Below the pieces are notes generated by a model that worked only from the letters and a program-made list of their open reading frames with translations, did not search any database and was not told the origin of the DNA. A program made the translations under genes and the position numbers. A stretch of 64,000 bases of DNA from Rubellimicrobium aerolatum (GTDB lineage Bacteria; Pseudomonadota; Alphaproteobacteria; Rhodobacterales; Rhodobacteraceae): assembly GCF_017872975.1 (NCBI RefSeq), contig NZ_JAGGJP010000001.1, forward strand, positions 248,001 to 312,000. Direction: 5' to 3'. Positions 1 to 8,657 of the stretch are shown in pieces (the first letter of the stretch is position 1; each line of letters opens with the position of its first letter).

Positions 1-23
1 TGAGCCGGGCCGCAGCCGCGCCG

Positions 24-1808
24 ATGACCCTCCTGGACGTGAGCGAGATCGGGTTCGGGCCCTATGACGTGGCCAACGAGGTCCTGGCCCTGGAGGTGAG
101 CCGGGTGCCGGGCGGCTGGTGGGAGCAGGGCGGAGCGGAGGTCGATTTCGACCTGTCCACCACCGGCGCCCTTCCGACGCAGTGGCATCTACCCCCGGCC
201 GAGGCGCGTCGCGCGATCGAGGCCGCCGTGGCGGGGTTCCAGGCGGACAAGTCGCTTCGGAAAGTCTGGGAGCATCCTGACTTCGATCCGAACGGAAGCG
301 AGCAGCCCGCGCGCGGAATCGTCCTGACCCGGCTGGAGGTGCGCGGGCTCCGCCCGATCGACGGCGGTATCCTCCTTGAGCTGGAGGCCACCGAGGCGGT
401 GGTCCACGACGGCCTGAGCTCCTGGAACGAGATCGGGCGGCTGCCGATCGAAAGGGCGGCCTCGGTCTTCGATGGGCCGCCGGTCCTCGACGCCTTGTGG
501 CCCCGGTTGTGGCGGGCCGGCGCGGACCCGGCCCTTCTCGACGACACGTCCTTCGTGTCCGAGACCTTCGCCATCCGCCGCGACCAGGAGACGGCGCTGG
601 CCACGAGGTCGGACGCGCCGCTCACCAGCTTCCCCCTGGTCGTCTCGCCGGCGCTTCTCGGCTCGTATCTCGACCCCACGGCCGGGGACCTCGCCCGGAT
701 GCGGGACTGGATCGCCGCGCAGTCGCAGAGCCTGCCGAACCGGGTGACCGTTCCCGGCCTGTCCATGCACGCCGCGCAGGAGGTGGCCGAGTTCGACCCG
801 ATGGAGTCGCTGCGGCTCAGCGGCGCGCCGGAGGCCGGACGGCAAGGCTGGGAGAGCGCCCCCTTGGCCGCGGCGCAGGCGATCCTCCCCGACAGCCTCG
901 GCTTCGTGCCGATGGGCTCGGGCCGCCATGCGACGGCCGTGGTGGCGATGCATCCCCATCCAGCCTGGTATGGCATCCCCCTTCCCTTCGTGCCGACCCA
1001 GGACCGGGGCGACCTGACGCTCGACGTGCTGGCGGCCACGCTGGAGACCGATGCCACCGGCGCGCCCTTTGTCCTGCTGGACGTCGCCCCGGCGTCGCTG
1101 GCGTGGCAGCGACGGGACGAGTCCGGCGCGGTGGCGGAAACCGGCGTGATCGAGATCGCGGCCCCCGCCCCCATGTCGGTCCCGGCCGAGGACCCCGCCT
1201 GGGACGTGGCCGGCGTGCGGCTCGGGATGCCGCTGGCCGAGGCCGAGGCCGCGGCGCTGGCCTTCATCGGCGGGACGGCGGATCGTCATGTCAGCGATGG
1301 CGAGGACCCGGCCCTGGGCCATCGCGTCCAGTTGACCGCGACAGGGGGCGGCGAGATCGTCGTCCTGTTCCACGATCCGGCCAGCGCCGGCTCTCCGGTC
1401 ACGGCGGTCGGCCGCCGGGTCTTTCCGCCGTCGGCCGGTGGCCTGGAGGCTGCGGTCGCTCAGGTCCGCCCCTCCCTGGAGGCCAAGTACGGCCTGGCCT
1501 CCGGCACCGGCCGGAACGAGCCCTTCGTCCTCTTCTGGGCAGTCGATCCCCTGGTGCTCCTGCGGCTGACCGAAGGGCTCGATCACGATGACCCCTGCTC
1601 GCTCCGGCGCACGCTCGTCAACTACCTTGACTGGGGCATTGTCTCGCTCGAAACGGCGCCCGACGGACCCGACTGCGGTCCGATGCTCGGGGTCATGATC
1701 TCGGACGGCGCGGTGGACCAGTTCCTGACCGACACCGGGCTTTTCGCACCCCTCCACGCCCGCGCCGCCGCCGAGGCGGAGCCCCCCGCACCCGCCATCA
1801 AGTTCTGA
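24..1808 (+). CDS. Hypothetical protein, probably 5'-truncated by window edge
   Basis: I do not recognise this protein (594 residues from the ATG at 24). The frame is open back to base 3 with no stop, so the true start may lie outside the window. It is soluble-looking, has no membrane segment or signal peptide in the visible part, and is rich in Trp, Pro and acidic residues. Around residues 392-405 it carries GVRLGMPLAEAEA, a short pattern seen in uncharacterised alphaproteobacterial proteins. A Cys near residue 521 and another near residue 547 are its only obvious cysteines. Codon use is the normal GC3-rich kind of the neighbourhood, so it is probably expressed. Its function is unknown and no neighbour suggests one. 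Confidence 0.75.
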   Translation: MTLLDVSEIGFGPYDVANEVLALEVSRVPGGWWEQGGAEVDFDLSTTGALPTQWHLPPAEARRAIEAAVAGFQADKSLRKVWEHPDFDPNGSEQPARGIVLTRLEVRGLRPIDGGILLELEATEAVVHDGLSSWNEIGRLPIERAASVFDGPPVLDALWPRLWRAGADPALLDDTSFVSETFAIRRDQETALATRSDAPLTSFPLVVSPALLGSYLDPTAGDLARMRDWIAAQSQSLPNRVTVPGLSMHAAQEVAEFDPMESLRLSGAPEAGRQGWESAPLAAAQAILPDSLGFVPMGSGRHATAVVAMHPHPAWYGIPLPFVPTQDRGDLTLDVLAATLETDATGAPFVLLDVAPASLAWQRRDESGAVAETGVIEIAAPAPMSVPAEDPAWDVAGVRLGMPLAEAEAAALAFIGGTADRHVSDGEDPALGHRVQLTATGGGEIVVLFHDPASAGSPVTAVGRRVFPPSAGGLEAAVAQVRPSLEAKYGLASGTGRNEPFVLFWAVDPLVLLRLTEGLDHDDPCSLRRTLVNYLDWGIVSLETAPDGPDCGPMLGVMISDGAVDQFLTDTGLFAPLHARAAAEAEPPAPAIKF

Positions 1809-2222
1809 ACCCGAGATCCCCACGCCCGCCACCCCGTCTGCTGGCCCCTTGGGCGGCCAAGATCGCGGCTTTGCGCGACGGCATCGCATTTCGCGAACCA
1901 TCCCGGACGGCGATTCGGGACGGGGCCGTCGTCGGCCTGCCTCGAAGGCAGGCCATGGCACGAACGACCTACGTCTGTTACCGATGCGGTGCACGACCCC
2001 ATCCGTCATCAAGCAGGCGGCGTTCGCCCCGGAGGCGGCTGGCGTGACATCGACGTTGCGCCCTGCGGCCGGAGCGCAGATCCCGGGCCGGTCGCAGGGC
2101 CGGTCTCCGCCCGGACCACGGGCTTCAGCACGTCCCGCCCGCAACCCAGGCCGGCGCCACGTTTACGAAATCTTAGCTTCGATGCGCTATCGCCTGATTC
2201 GAAGCGGTTCGGGGTTCTCGCG
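1809..2222. other. Intergenic region, 414 bp, no supported gene
   Basis: This gap holds several short inverted repeats. I see no recognisable pseudogene or RNA. A 30-codon reading frame at 1955-2047 begins with a CxxC pair but turns into an Arg-rich tail, and I do not accept it as a gene. The stretch just before 2223 is locally AT-richer (around 2161-2190) and is the likeliest place for a promoter of the next gene. Confidence 0.5.
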
Positions 2223-2594
2223 ATGGCGCAGGTTATCGATCTCACGACGTGCCGGGCCTGGCATCTCGCCCAGGCCTTCCGGTCGGCCTACGAAAGGCAG
2301 GCGGCCTTGATGGGCCAGATGGGCCTGCCCTGCCAGAGTCTGACACCCTCCCGCTCGGGAGACTACATCCTGGCCGACCTCGCAGCCTGCAGGACCGTAG
2401 CCACCTCCCTCCCCCGCCTCGGCCTGTCCGGACCCGTCCTCCAGCGGCTGCGGCAGGAGGACGCGCAGACCTTCTCCCTGCTGAGCGAGGCGACGCGCGC
2501 CTACGACCTGTCGCCCGCCCTGCGGGCGGAGCTGGGACGCATCGCCGTCGAGTCCTTCGACCAGCTCCGGGCGGTCCTGGTCGAGGCCGCCTGA
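2223..2594 (+). CDS. Hypothetical protein, 123 aa
   Basis: This is a small soluble protein of 123 residues that I do not recognise. The frame is open upstream to 1989, but that extension is Arg/Pro-rich and shadow-like. The ATG at 2223 begins a normal-looking sequence (MAQVIDLTTCRAW). The protein is predicted mostly helical, with one helix at residues 10-30 and others around 60-120, and has two cysteines. There is no signal peptide or membrane segment. It stands alone between two other unknown genes, so context gives no role. Confidence 0.6.
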   Translation: MAQVIDLTTCRAWHLAQAFRSAYERQAALMGQMGLPCQSLTPSRSGDYILADLAACRTVATSLPRLGLSGPVLQRLRQEDAQTFSLLSEATRAYDLSPALRAELGRIAVESFDQLRAVLVEAA

Positions 2595-2666
2595 TTCCCA
2601 GGCGGCGCCGGGACCTTGCAGAAGCCAACCAGGGTCGGTCCTATACGGCGCGCGCCGAGCCGCGGG

Positions 2667-2681
2667 TTAACTTTTCCTAAA
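2667..2681 (+). promoter_or_regulatory. Possible CtrA-type box TTAA-N7-TAAA
   Basis: TTAA at 2667-2670 and TAAA at 2678-2681 are separated by 7 bases. This resembles the alphaproteobacterial CtrA site (TTAA-N7-TTAA), with one mismatch. TTAA words are rare in this GC-rich DNA, and the site lies 97 bp before the start of the gene at 2778. The call is weak and rests on sequence alone. Confidence 0.25.
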
Positions 2682-2777
2682 AGCGGAAGAAGAAAGCGGG
2701 CGCTAGGCGAGCGGTAACCAAAGACCTCGGCCCGCGCATCGCATAGCTGGGAAGGCAGAGGAACACACGAGGTCCCG

Positions 2778-3215
2778 ATGAGCCATCCCTCCTCGACGCA
2801 TCCGGCCGCCTTCGCCGCGCCTCGTCCCCCGGGCCCGCTCCGTTCCGGGGCGCGTCGGTCGGGTCCGTCCGTGGCGATCGGGCTCACGCTGGCCGGCCTG
2901 GGGCTGCTCGCCTGGGTCGCCAGCGGCGCGCCCAATCCCTTCGACGGTCGCCCGCCCCCGGTGCCGGAGGTCCGGCTGATCCTCGACCGCGCCGCCGAGG
3001 ACGGCATCTACGCCTACGACGGCGTCAGCGCCGCCGCGAGCCTGCCCGCGCGCGAGCTCCTCGAGGGGCATTACGTGATGACGACCACCGAGCCCAGGCT
3101 CGATGCCAGGCCGGATTTCCTGGTCAAGCTGCCCTCGGCCGGGGAATGCGTCCGCTACGCGCGCGTCCTGGCCGACCTGAACGCCGACGTGGGCTTCTGC
3201 GAGCCTTTGTTCTGA
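2778..3215 (+). CDS. Hypothetical single-pass membrane protein, 145 aa
   Basis: The product has a Pro/Ser-rich N-terminal arm (residues 1-30), one hydrophobic membrane segment (about 31-50) and a roughly 95-residue domain that probably faces the periplasm. Two cysteines near residues 129 and 142 could form a disulphide there. I do not recognise the family. It ends 15 bp before the convergent end of the metal transporter gene. A possible CtrA-like box lies about 100 bp upstream. The start at 2778 follows a weak GAGGTCCCG ribosome site. Confidence 0.6.
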   Translation: MSHPSSTHPAAFAAPRPPGPLRSGARRSGPSVAIGLTLAGLGLLAWVASGAPNPFDGRPPPVPEVRLILDRAAEDGIYAYDGVSAAASLPARELLEGHYVMTTTEPRLDARPDFLVKLPSAGECVRYARVLADLNADVGFCEPLF

Positions 3216-3230
3216 TCGCGGCGCGCGGCC

Positions 3231-4556
3231 TCAGCCAAGGGCGAAGTCCGACAGCAGCTTGACGTTGAGCCCGATGATGAGCGCGGCGATGAGGGCGCAG
3301 ACGGCGGTCAGCCAGCGCGGGGCCACCAGCTCGCCCATCTTGGCGCGGGACGCCGTGAACATCACCAGCGGCACGATGGCGAAGGGGAGCTGGAAGCTCA
3401 GGACCACCTGACTGAGGATCAGGAGCCGCCCGAGCTCGCCGCTCCCGTACCAGAGGATCACCGCCACGGCCGGCACGATGGCGATGAGTCGCGTCGCCAG
3501 CCGCCGCGCCCAGGGCGCGATGCGCCATCGGAGGAACCCTTCCATCACGATCTGCCCCGCCATCGTCGCGGTGACGGTCGAGCTGAACCCGCAGCAGACC
3601 AGCGCCACCCCGAACAGGACCGGCGCGAGCGAGGAGCCCAGGAGAGGCTCTAGCAGGACATGGGCGCGGTCGATCTCGGCCACGTCCGAAAGGCCGTTCG
3701 CGTGGAAGGTGGAGGCCGCGAGGATCAGGATCGAGGCATTGATGGTGAGGGCGAACATCAGCGCCACGGTGGAATCGGTCGTGGCGAGCCGCAGCGCCTC
3801 GCGCCGGCCCGCCGGGTCCTGCGTCCAGGCGCGGGTCTGCACGATGCCGGAATGCAGATAGAGGTTGTGGGGCATCACCGTGGCCCCGATGATGCCGAGC
3901 GCGAGGTAGAGCATCTGGTCGTTGAGCACGATCTCGCGCGTGGGGGCGAAGCCCGCGATGACCTGCGACCATTCCGGGTCGGCGAGCGCGATCTGGATGG
4001 CGAAGCAGGCGGCGATCACGCCCAGGAGGCCGATGATGATGGCCTCGACGTAGCGGAAGCCGCGGCTCTGGAGCCAGAGAATGAGGAACACGTCGCCGGC
4101 GGTGATGAAGACCCCGATCTCGAGCGGGATGCCGAACAGGAGGTTGAGGCCGATGGCCGTCCCGATCACCTCGGCGAGGTCGGTGGCGATGATGGCGAGC
4201 TCGGCCAGGATCCACAGAGGGGCCGAGACCCAGCGGGGGAAGGCGTCGCGGCAGGCCTGCGCGAGATCGCGGCCCGAGGCGACGGCGAGGCGGGCGCAGA
4301 GCGACTGGAGCAGGATCGCCATGATGTTGGACAGCAGCGCGACGAACAGGAGCGCATAGCCGAAGGCCGCCCCCCCGGCGAGCGAGGTCGCCCAGTTGCC
4401 CGGGTCCATGTAGCCGACCGCCACGAGGTAGCCCGGCCCGGCGAAGGCCAGGACGCGGCGCAGGGGCGTGCCGCCCAGGCCGACGGCGACCGATCGGTAG
4501 ACCTCGGACAGCGGGGGGGCCGAGCGCTCCTGGCGCCAGCCGTTCATCAGGGACAT
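3231..4556 (-). CDS. mntH: NRAMP family Mn2+/Fe2+ transporter MntH
   Basis: This is a proton-coupled divalent metal importer of the inner membrane, 441 residues, the usual NRAMP length. The metal-binding DPGN motif is in the first membrane helix ([10 protein letters not shown], near residues 41-50) and the MPH motif of helix 6 is present (GATVMPHN, near residue 220). About eleven hydrophobic segments follow in the normal spacing. I chose the ATG at 4556 because it starts MSLMNGW directly before the conserved core. The open frame runs to 4712 but crosses a palindrome at 4577-4590 that looks like an operator. Regulation by a manganese-sensing Mur/MntR-type repressor is likely by analogy, not shown. 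Confidence 0.93.
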   Translation of the reverse strand: MSLMNGWRQERSAPPLSEVYRSVAVGLGGTPLRRVLAFAGPGYLVAVGYMDPGNWATSLAGGAAFGYALLFVALLSNIMAILLQSLCARLAVASGRDLAQACRDAFPRWVSAPLWILAELAIIATDLAEVIGTAIGLNLLFGIPLEIGVFITAGDVFLILWLQSRGFRYVEAIIIGLLGVIAACFAIQIALADPEWSQVIAGFAPTREIVLNDQMLYLALGIIGATVMPHNLYLHSGIVQTRAWTQDPAGRREALRLATTDSTVALMFALTINASILILAASTFHANGLSDVAEIDRAHVLLEPLLGSSLAPVLFGVALVCCGFSSTVTATMAGQIVMEGFLRWRIAPWARRLATRLIAIVPAVAVILWYGSGELGRLLILSQVVLSFQLPFAIVPLVMFTASRAKMGELVAPRWLTAVCALIAALIIGLNVKLLSDFALG

Positions 4557-4576
4557 GGGGCGGCCTTTGCGAATGA

Positions 4577-4590
4577 CTTGCATGTGCAAG
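4577..4590 (-). promoter_or_regulatory. Perfect palindrome, candidate Mur/MntR operator of mntH
   Basis: CTTGCATGTGCAAG is a perfect inverted repeat with 6-bp arms around a 2-bp centre. It lies 20 bp upstream of the mntH start codon. The arms contain TTGCA/TGCAA, the core of manganese-responsive Mur boxes in alphaproteobacteria, but the spacing differs from the long form of that site. Assignment to Mur or MntR is inference. Confidence 0.5.
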
Positions 4591-4739
4591 GATGTCGGGC
4601 ACGGGGACGGGATGTCAACCGCCTGCCCACCCGCGCGAGCCGTCGCCCGGCCGGGGCGCGATGGTGCGAAGGTCGCCGGGTTGGGGTCTTCCGGTCCCCA
4701 CGCGACAGTCAACGGGACGACGCCCGCAGGCCCCCTGGG

Positions 4740-5040
4740 CGGGATGGACGTTCTCCCTTCCGGTCGGCGCGTGCTGACGGGCGCGCATGGCGGTGCCGTC
4801 GATCATCGGGCCTGGTTGCGGCGATCGATGGTGAGCGCCACGAGCACGCGCTCCCCTGCGCCGGCATGGCCCCGCCGGCCGAAGCGGCTATGCGCCGTCG
4901 GCCATCGACCATGGCGCCCCGACCGCAGCACCCACAGGCAGCCGTCAACAAGTCAGCGGTCGGCCAATCCCGTGTGGCCCGGGTCCCCGGCCTTGCCCGG
5001 CCGCATCAGGCTCGATTCGCCCCGCACGACCGCCATTCAT
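4740..5040 (-). pseudogene. Degenerate IS5-family (IS427-like) transposase remnant
   Basis: Minus-strand translation gives pieces of an IS5-type DDE transposase in order. PGKAGDPGHTG begins near 5000, then after one in-frame TGA comes LVDGCLWVLRSG, then GERVLVALTIDRRNQ. After a stop and frame change at about 4806 comes [16 protein letters not shown], which holds the first catalytic Asp region (normally MIDST-VRAHQHA). The downstream catalytic domain is missing or unrecognisable. Terminal inverted repeats were not found. This is an old, inactive insertion in the gap upstream of mntH. I recognised the family from its characteristic word order, not from a search. Confidence 0.65.
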
Positions 5041-5113
5041 CCGCCCCGCGCCCCACCACGGAGCCGCATCGCCAGCTCTCCACCGAACCGGCAGGCCCGG
5101 CTGTCGACCCCGC

Positions 5114-6208
5114 CTAGCCGTTGGCCAGGACGCCGGTCACAGCTTCGGTCGGCACGTCGTCGGCGACGAACGCCCGGCCGATGCCGCGCGCCAGGATGAA
5201 GCGGAGCCGGCCGCCCACCGCCTTCTTGTCCTGGGCCATGAGCCGGAGCAGGCCCTCGGGGCCGGGCAGGTCGCCCGGCACGTCCCGCAGCGCCGCCTTC
5301 ATGCCCATCGCCCGCAGGTGCGCGCGCACCCGCGACGGCTCCTCCTGCGGGCAGAGGCCGAGGTGGGAGGAGAGGTCGAAGGCGAGGCCGAGGCCGATCG
5401 CCACCGCCTCGCCATGCAGGAGGCGGTCCCCGTAGCCGGTCGCGGCCTCCAGCGCGTGGGCGAAGGTGTGGCCGAGGTTCAGGAGGGCACGGTCGCCCTC
5501 CTCGGTCTCGTCGCGCATGACGATCTCGGCCTTCATCTCGCAGGAGCGGCACACGACGCGGTCGAGCGCGGCGGCCTCGCCCGCGAGGATTCCGGGGCCG
5601 TGCGATTCCAGCCAGTCGAAGAAGGCGGCGTCGCCGAGGAGGCCATACTTCACCACCTCGCCGTAGCCCGACAGGAAGTCCCGGCGCGGCAGCGTCGCGA
5701 GGAGGCCGGTGTCGGCCAGGACCAGCACCGGCTGGTGGAAGGCGCCGACGAGGTTCTTGCCGTGCCGGGTGTTGATGCCGGTCTTGCCGCCCACCGACGA
5801 ATCGACCTGCGCGAGGAGCGTCGTCGGAACCTGCGCGAAGCGCACCCCGCGCCGCAGGATCGCCGCAGCGAAGCCCGCGAGGTCGCCGATGACCCCGCCG
5901 CCCAGCGCCAGCACGAGGTCGCCCCGCTCGACCTTCCGCTCCAGGAGCCAGTCCACCGTGCGCGACAGGTGCTCCCAGTCCTTGGTGCCCTCGCCGGGCG
6001 GCAGCGCCAGCGCCTCGGCGTCGATCCCGTCGCGGGCCAGCGCGTCCCGGAGCCGCGGCCAGTGCAGCTCCGCCACGCGGGCGTCGGTGACGATGGCGAC
6101 GCGGGGACGGCGCAGGAACGGGCGCAGGTGGACGGCGGCGCGGTCGAGGAGGCCGGCGCCGATCTCAATGTCATAGGCCCGGCCGGGCAGGTCCACGCGG
6201 ACGGTCAT
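5114..6208 (-). CDS. aroB: 3-dehydroquinate synthase AroB
   Basis: AroB converts DAHP to 3-dehydroquinate with NAD+ and a divalent metal, the second step of the shikimate pathway, in the cytoplasm. The product is 364 residues, normal length. The NAD-binding glycine loop LALGGGVIGDLAGF lies near residues 100-113, VDSSVGGKTGIN near 135-146, and SGYGEVVKYG near 179-188. Metal ligands are expected at the Glu of that motif and at the His of NLGHTFAHALE. The start codon overlaps the aroK stop by 4 bp (ATGA), so the two genes are translationally coupled. Confidence 0.97.
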   Translation of the reverse strand: MTVRVDLPGRAYDIEIGAGLLDRAAVHLRPFLRRPRVAIVTDARVAELHWPRLRDALARDGIDAEALALPPGEGTKDWEHLSRTVDWLLERKVERGDLVLALGGGVIGDLAGFAAAILRRGVRFAQVPTTLLAQVDSSVGGKTGINTRHGKNLVGAFHQPVLVLADTGLLATLPRRDFLSGYGEVVKYGLLGDAAFFDWLESHGPGILAGEAAALDRVVCRSCEMKAEIVMRDETEEGDRALLNLGHTFAHALEAATGYGDRLLHGEAVAIGLGLAFDLSSHLGLCPQEEPSRVRAHLRAMGMKAALRDVPGDLPGPEGLLRLMAQDKKAVGGRLRFILARGIGRAFVADDVPTEAVTGVLANG

Positions 6209-6819
6209 GTGGTCTCCAGGATGTCGGGACGGGTGGCGAGGACGGCAAGCGCGCGGTCGGCGGTCTGCTCGATGGAGAAGCCCGGCTCGGTGCGGACGCG
6301 CAGCTCGGCCAACTGGTAGACCGGGACGCGCTGGCGATAGATCTGCGCGAGCGTCCCGCGCGGATCGGGGGTCCGCAGCAGGGGCCGCGAGTCCTTCTGG
6401 CGCACCCGGTCCCAGAGGAGGTCGAGGTCGGCGTCGAGCCAGAGCGCCGCCCCCGCCCGGGCGATGGCCGCGCGGTTGCGCTCGGCCATGAAGGCGCCAC
6501 CACCGGTGGACAGGACCGCCGGCGGCCCGGCCAGCAGGCGGGCGATCACCTCGGCCTCGCGGTCGCGGAAGAAGGGCTCGCCGTCGCGGGCGAAGATCTC
6601 GGGGATGGTGGCCTGCGCCGCCTCCTCGATGGCGGCGTCGCTGTCGAGGAACGGCACGGCCAGCCGGGCGGCGAGCGCCTTGCCCACGGCGGTCTTGCCC
6701 GATCCCATCATCCCCACGAGCGCCACGGACCGGCGGAGGCGCGGCCCCGCAGGCTCCCGCGCCGGCGGCTCGGGCGCGCGTCGGCGCGCCGGGTTCCTGA
6801 TCGTCTCGCTCCCTGGCAT
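6205..6819 (-). CDS. aroK: Shikimate kinase AroK
   Basis: AroK phosphorylates shikimate at the 3-hydroxyl using ATP. The product is 204 residues. The P-loop GMMGSGKTAVG sits near residues 36-46, after a Pro/Arg-rich extension of about 30 residues that is common in this order. The shikimate-binding Asp/Arg region (DSDAAIEEA, then RD and FRDREAE) and the GGGAFM loop are present. It is the first gene of an aroK-aroB operon, read divergently from the gene at 6964, with a 144-bp shared upstream region. Confidence 0.95.
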   Translation of the reverse strand: MPGSETIRNPARRRAPEPPAREPAGPRLRRSVALVGMMGSGKTAVGKALAARLAVPFLDSDAAIEEAAQATIPEIFARDGEPFFRDREAEVIARLLAGPPAVLSTGGGAFMAERNRAAIARAGAALWLDADLDLLWDRVRQKDSRPLLRTPDPRGTLAQIYRQRVPVYQLAELRVRTEPGFSIEQTADRALAVLATRPDILETT

Positions 6820-6911
6820 CCGTCGGGCCGTCCTGTGGCGCGCGACCCCGGAGCCGTTCGCCGATTTCGCTCTCGTCCTGCCCTAATGGGGTGTAGTCCG
6901 GAAAAAGGCCA

Positions 6912-6919
6912 TATATAAC
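6912..6919 (+). promoter_or_regulatory. AT-rich -10-like element in divergent aroK/6964 gap
   Basis: TATATAAC is the only strongly AT-rich word in the 144-bp gap between the divergent aroK and the small membrane protein gene at 6964. It would suit a -10 element for the plus strand, 45 bp before the ATG. No good -35 hexamer is visible at the right distance, so the call is tentative. Confidence 0.3.
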
Positions 6920-6963
6920 CCGACCGGCGGCGAAGGATCGTCGCTGGGGGAACGGACGGGACG

Positions 6964-7116
6964 ATGTGGCGACTGATCAAGGTTCTGCTGGTCCTGGCGA
7001 TGCTCGCCGGGATCGCGCTGATAGGCTATGCCTATCTGGGGCCGCTGGTCCTGCCGGGCGACTTCGCGCCGCCGCTGCGCGAGGTCACGCAGCCGCTCGA
7101 CCTGGACCTCGACTGA
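6964..7116 (+). CDS. Conserved small membrane protein, 50 aa
   Basis: This 50-residue protein has an N-terminal membrane helix (about residues 4-24, MWRLIKVLLVLAML...) and a short acidic tail ending in DLDLD. The start at 6964 is the only ATG before the helix. The next gene begins 2 bp after its stop. Small proteins of this kind stand between aroK and xerD in many Rhodobacterales, as I recall, and it probably belongs to one transcript with the two genes that follow. Its function is unknown. Confidence 0.75.
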   Translation: MWRLIKVLLVLAMLAGIALIGYAYLGPLVLPGDFAPPLREVTQPLDLDLD

Positions 7117-7118
7117 GG

Positions 7119-8657
7119 ATGCGCCGCGCCGCGCCGGCCGCCCTGGCAGCCCTTGTCGCGCTGGCCACGCCTGCCCAGGCGCAAGACAGGAGCGAGCCTC
7201 TCTCGGCCATCGACTGGCTGTCGCGCAGCGTCGAGGACACGCCTGCCCCGATCGTCGCGCCACGGCCCGCCGAGCCGCCGGTGGCGTCCCGGGCGGAGCC
7301 GCCGGGCGTCACCGTCGCGCCTCTGGACGGCGCCCAGCCCGCCACCGGCATCCTGCCGCCCGACGTGACGGGCCTGCCGGCCGACCTGTGGTCGCGGAGC
7401 GATCCGGTGACGCTGATCCAGCTCATCCGCGCCGAGCAGGTCGAAACGCTGCCCGCGCTGCAGGATCTCCTCGTGACCCTGATGCTGGCCGAGGCCGCGC
7501 CGCCCGCCGGCGACGGGGGCGGCGCGCTCTTCCTCGCCCGGGTGGACAAGCTTCTCGACATGGGGGCGCTGGAGGGCGCCCAGTCGCTGCTCGAGTCGGG
7601 CGACCTTCTCGACCCGCAGGTGTTTCGGCGCTGGTTCGACGCCTCGCTCCTGCGCGGCACCGAGGCCGAGGCCTGCGAGCTGCTGCGGGAACATTCGTCG
7701 CTGGCGCCGACCCTGCCCGCGCGGGTCTTCTGCCTGGCGAGGAACGGCGATTGGAACGCCGCCGTCCTGACGCTGAACGGCGCGCGGGCGCTGGGCGACG
7801 TGACGCCGGACGACGACGCGCTGCTGACCCGCTTCCTCGATCCCGAGCTCGCCGAGCCCGACGGCCTGCCGCCGCCATCCCGCCCGAGCCCGCTCGTCTA
7901 CCGCCTGCGGGAGGCGGTGGGGGATCTCATGCCGACGACCGGACTGCCGCTGGCCTTCTCGCACGCCGACCTGCGCGACACCGTGGCCTGGCGCGCGCAG
8001 ATCGAGGCGGCCGAGCGGCTGGCGCGGCATGATGCGCTGTCCGAGAACGTGCTGCTGGGCATCTACACCGCCCGCGCCCCGGCCGCGTCCGGCGGGGTCT
8101 GGGACCGGGCCGCGGCGGTGCAGGCGCTCGACGCGGCGATCCTGTCGGGCGACCGGGCGGCGGTGGCGGCGGCGCTCGGGCCCGCCTGGGCGGCGCTCGG
8201 GCCCGTCGCGCTGGAGGTGCCCCTCGCCCGGCTGTTCGGCGGGGACCTCCTGAAGCTGCGGCTCGACGGCCCGGCGGGGGCGCTGGCCCATCGCGTGGCG
8301 CTGCTGTCCCCGGCCTACGAGGCGGCGGCTCGGACGCGCGAGCCGGCCAGCGCCCAGGAGAGGATATGGCGGGCCGTCGCCACCGGAGAAACGGAGGGCG
8401 TCGAGGGTGTCGATGCCCGCAGCTCCGCGGTCCTGGCCGGGTTCGGCGGCGCCGCGCCCTCCTCCGCCCTGGCCGAGACGCTGGCCGGCGGGCGGGTGGG
8501 CGAGGCCCTGCTCCGCGCCATCGCCGCGTTCCAGCAGGGGCTCGACGGGGACCACCAGGCCGCCGCCGAGGCCATCGCCGCGCTGCGCGCGGCGGGTCTG
8601 GAGGACTACGCCCGCCGGGCGGCGCTCCAGTTCCTGCTGCTGGAGGACCGGGCGTGA
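7119..8657 (+). CDS. Exported protein of unknown function, 512 aa
   Basis: The ATG at 7119 starts a clear signal peptide (MRRAAPAALAALVALA, cleaved after ATPAQA near residue 22). The mature protein is predicted almost wholly helical, with many Ala/Leu/Glu heptad-like stretches from about residue 110 onward, and could be a helical-repeat scaffold. It has two cysteines near residues 186 and 205. No catalytic motif is visible. It overlaps the xerD start by 4 bp and follows the 50-residue membrane protein by 2 bp, so the three are one transcription unit. The protein is probably periplasmic. Confidence 0.8.
   Translation: MRRAAPAALAALVALATPAQAQDRSEPLSAIDWLSRSVEDTPAPIVAPRPAEPPVASRAEPPGVTVAPLDGAQPATGILPPDVTGLPADLWSRSDPVTLIQLIRAEQVETLPALQDLLVTLMLAEAAPPAGDGGGALFLARVDKLLDMGALEGAQSLLESGDLLDPQVFRRWFDASLLRGTEAEACELLREHSSLAPTLPARVFCLARNGDWNAAVLTLNGARALGDVTPDDDALLTRFLDPELAEPDGLPPPSRPSPLVYRLREAVGDLMPTTGLPLAFSHADLRDTVAWRAQIEAAERLARHDALSENVLLGIYTARAPAASGGVWDRAAAVQALDAAILSGDRAAVAAALGPAWAALGPVALEVPLARLFGGDLLKLRLDGPAGALAHRVALLSPAYEAAARTREPASAQERIWRAVATGETEGVEGVDARSSAVLAGFGGAAPSSALAETLAGGRVGEALLRAIAAFQQGLDGDHQAAAEAIAALRAAGLEDYARRAALQFLLLEDRA

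Noticed and set aside
1955-2047. 30-codon frame starting MARTTYVCYRCG
   Set aside because: The CxxC start hints at a zinc ribbon, but there is no second pair, the tail is only Arg/Ser, and no ribosome site precedes it.
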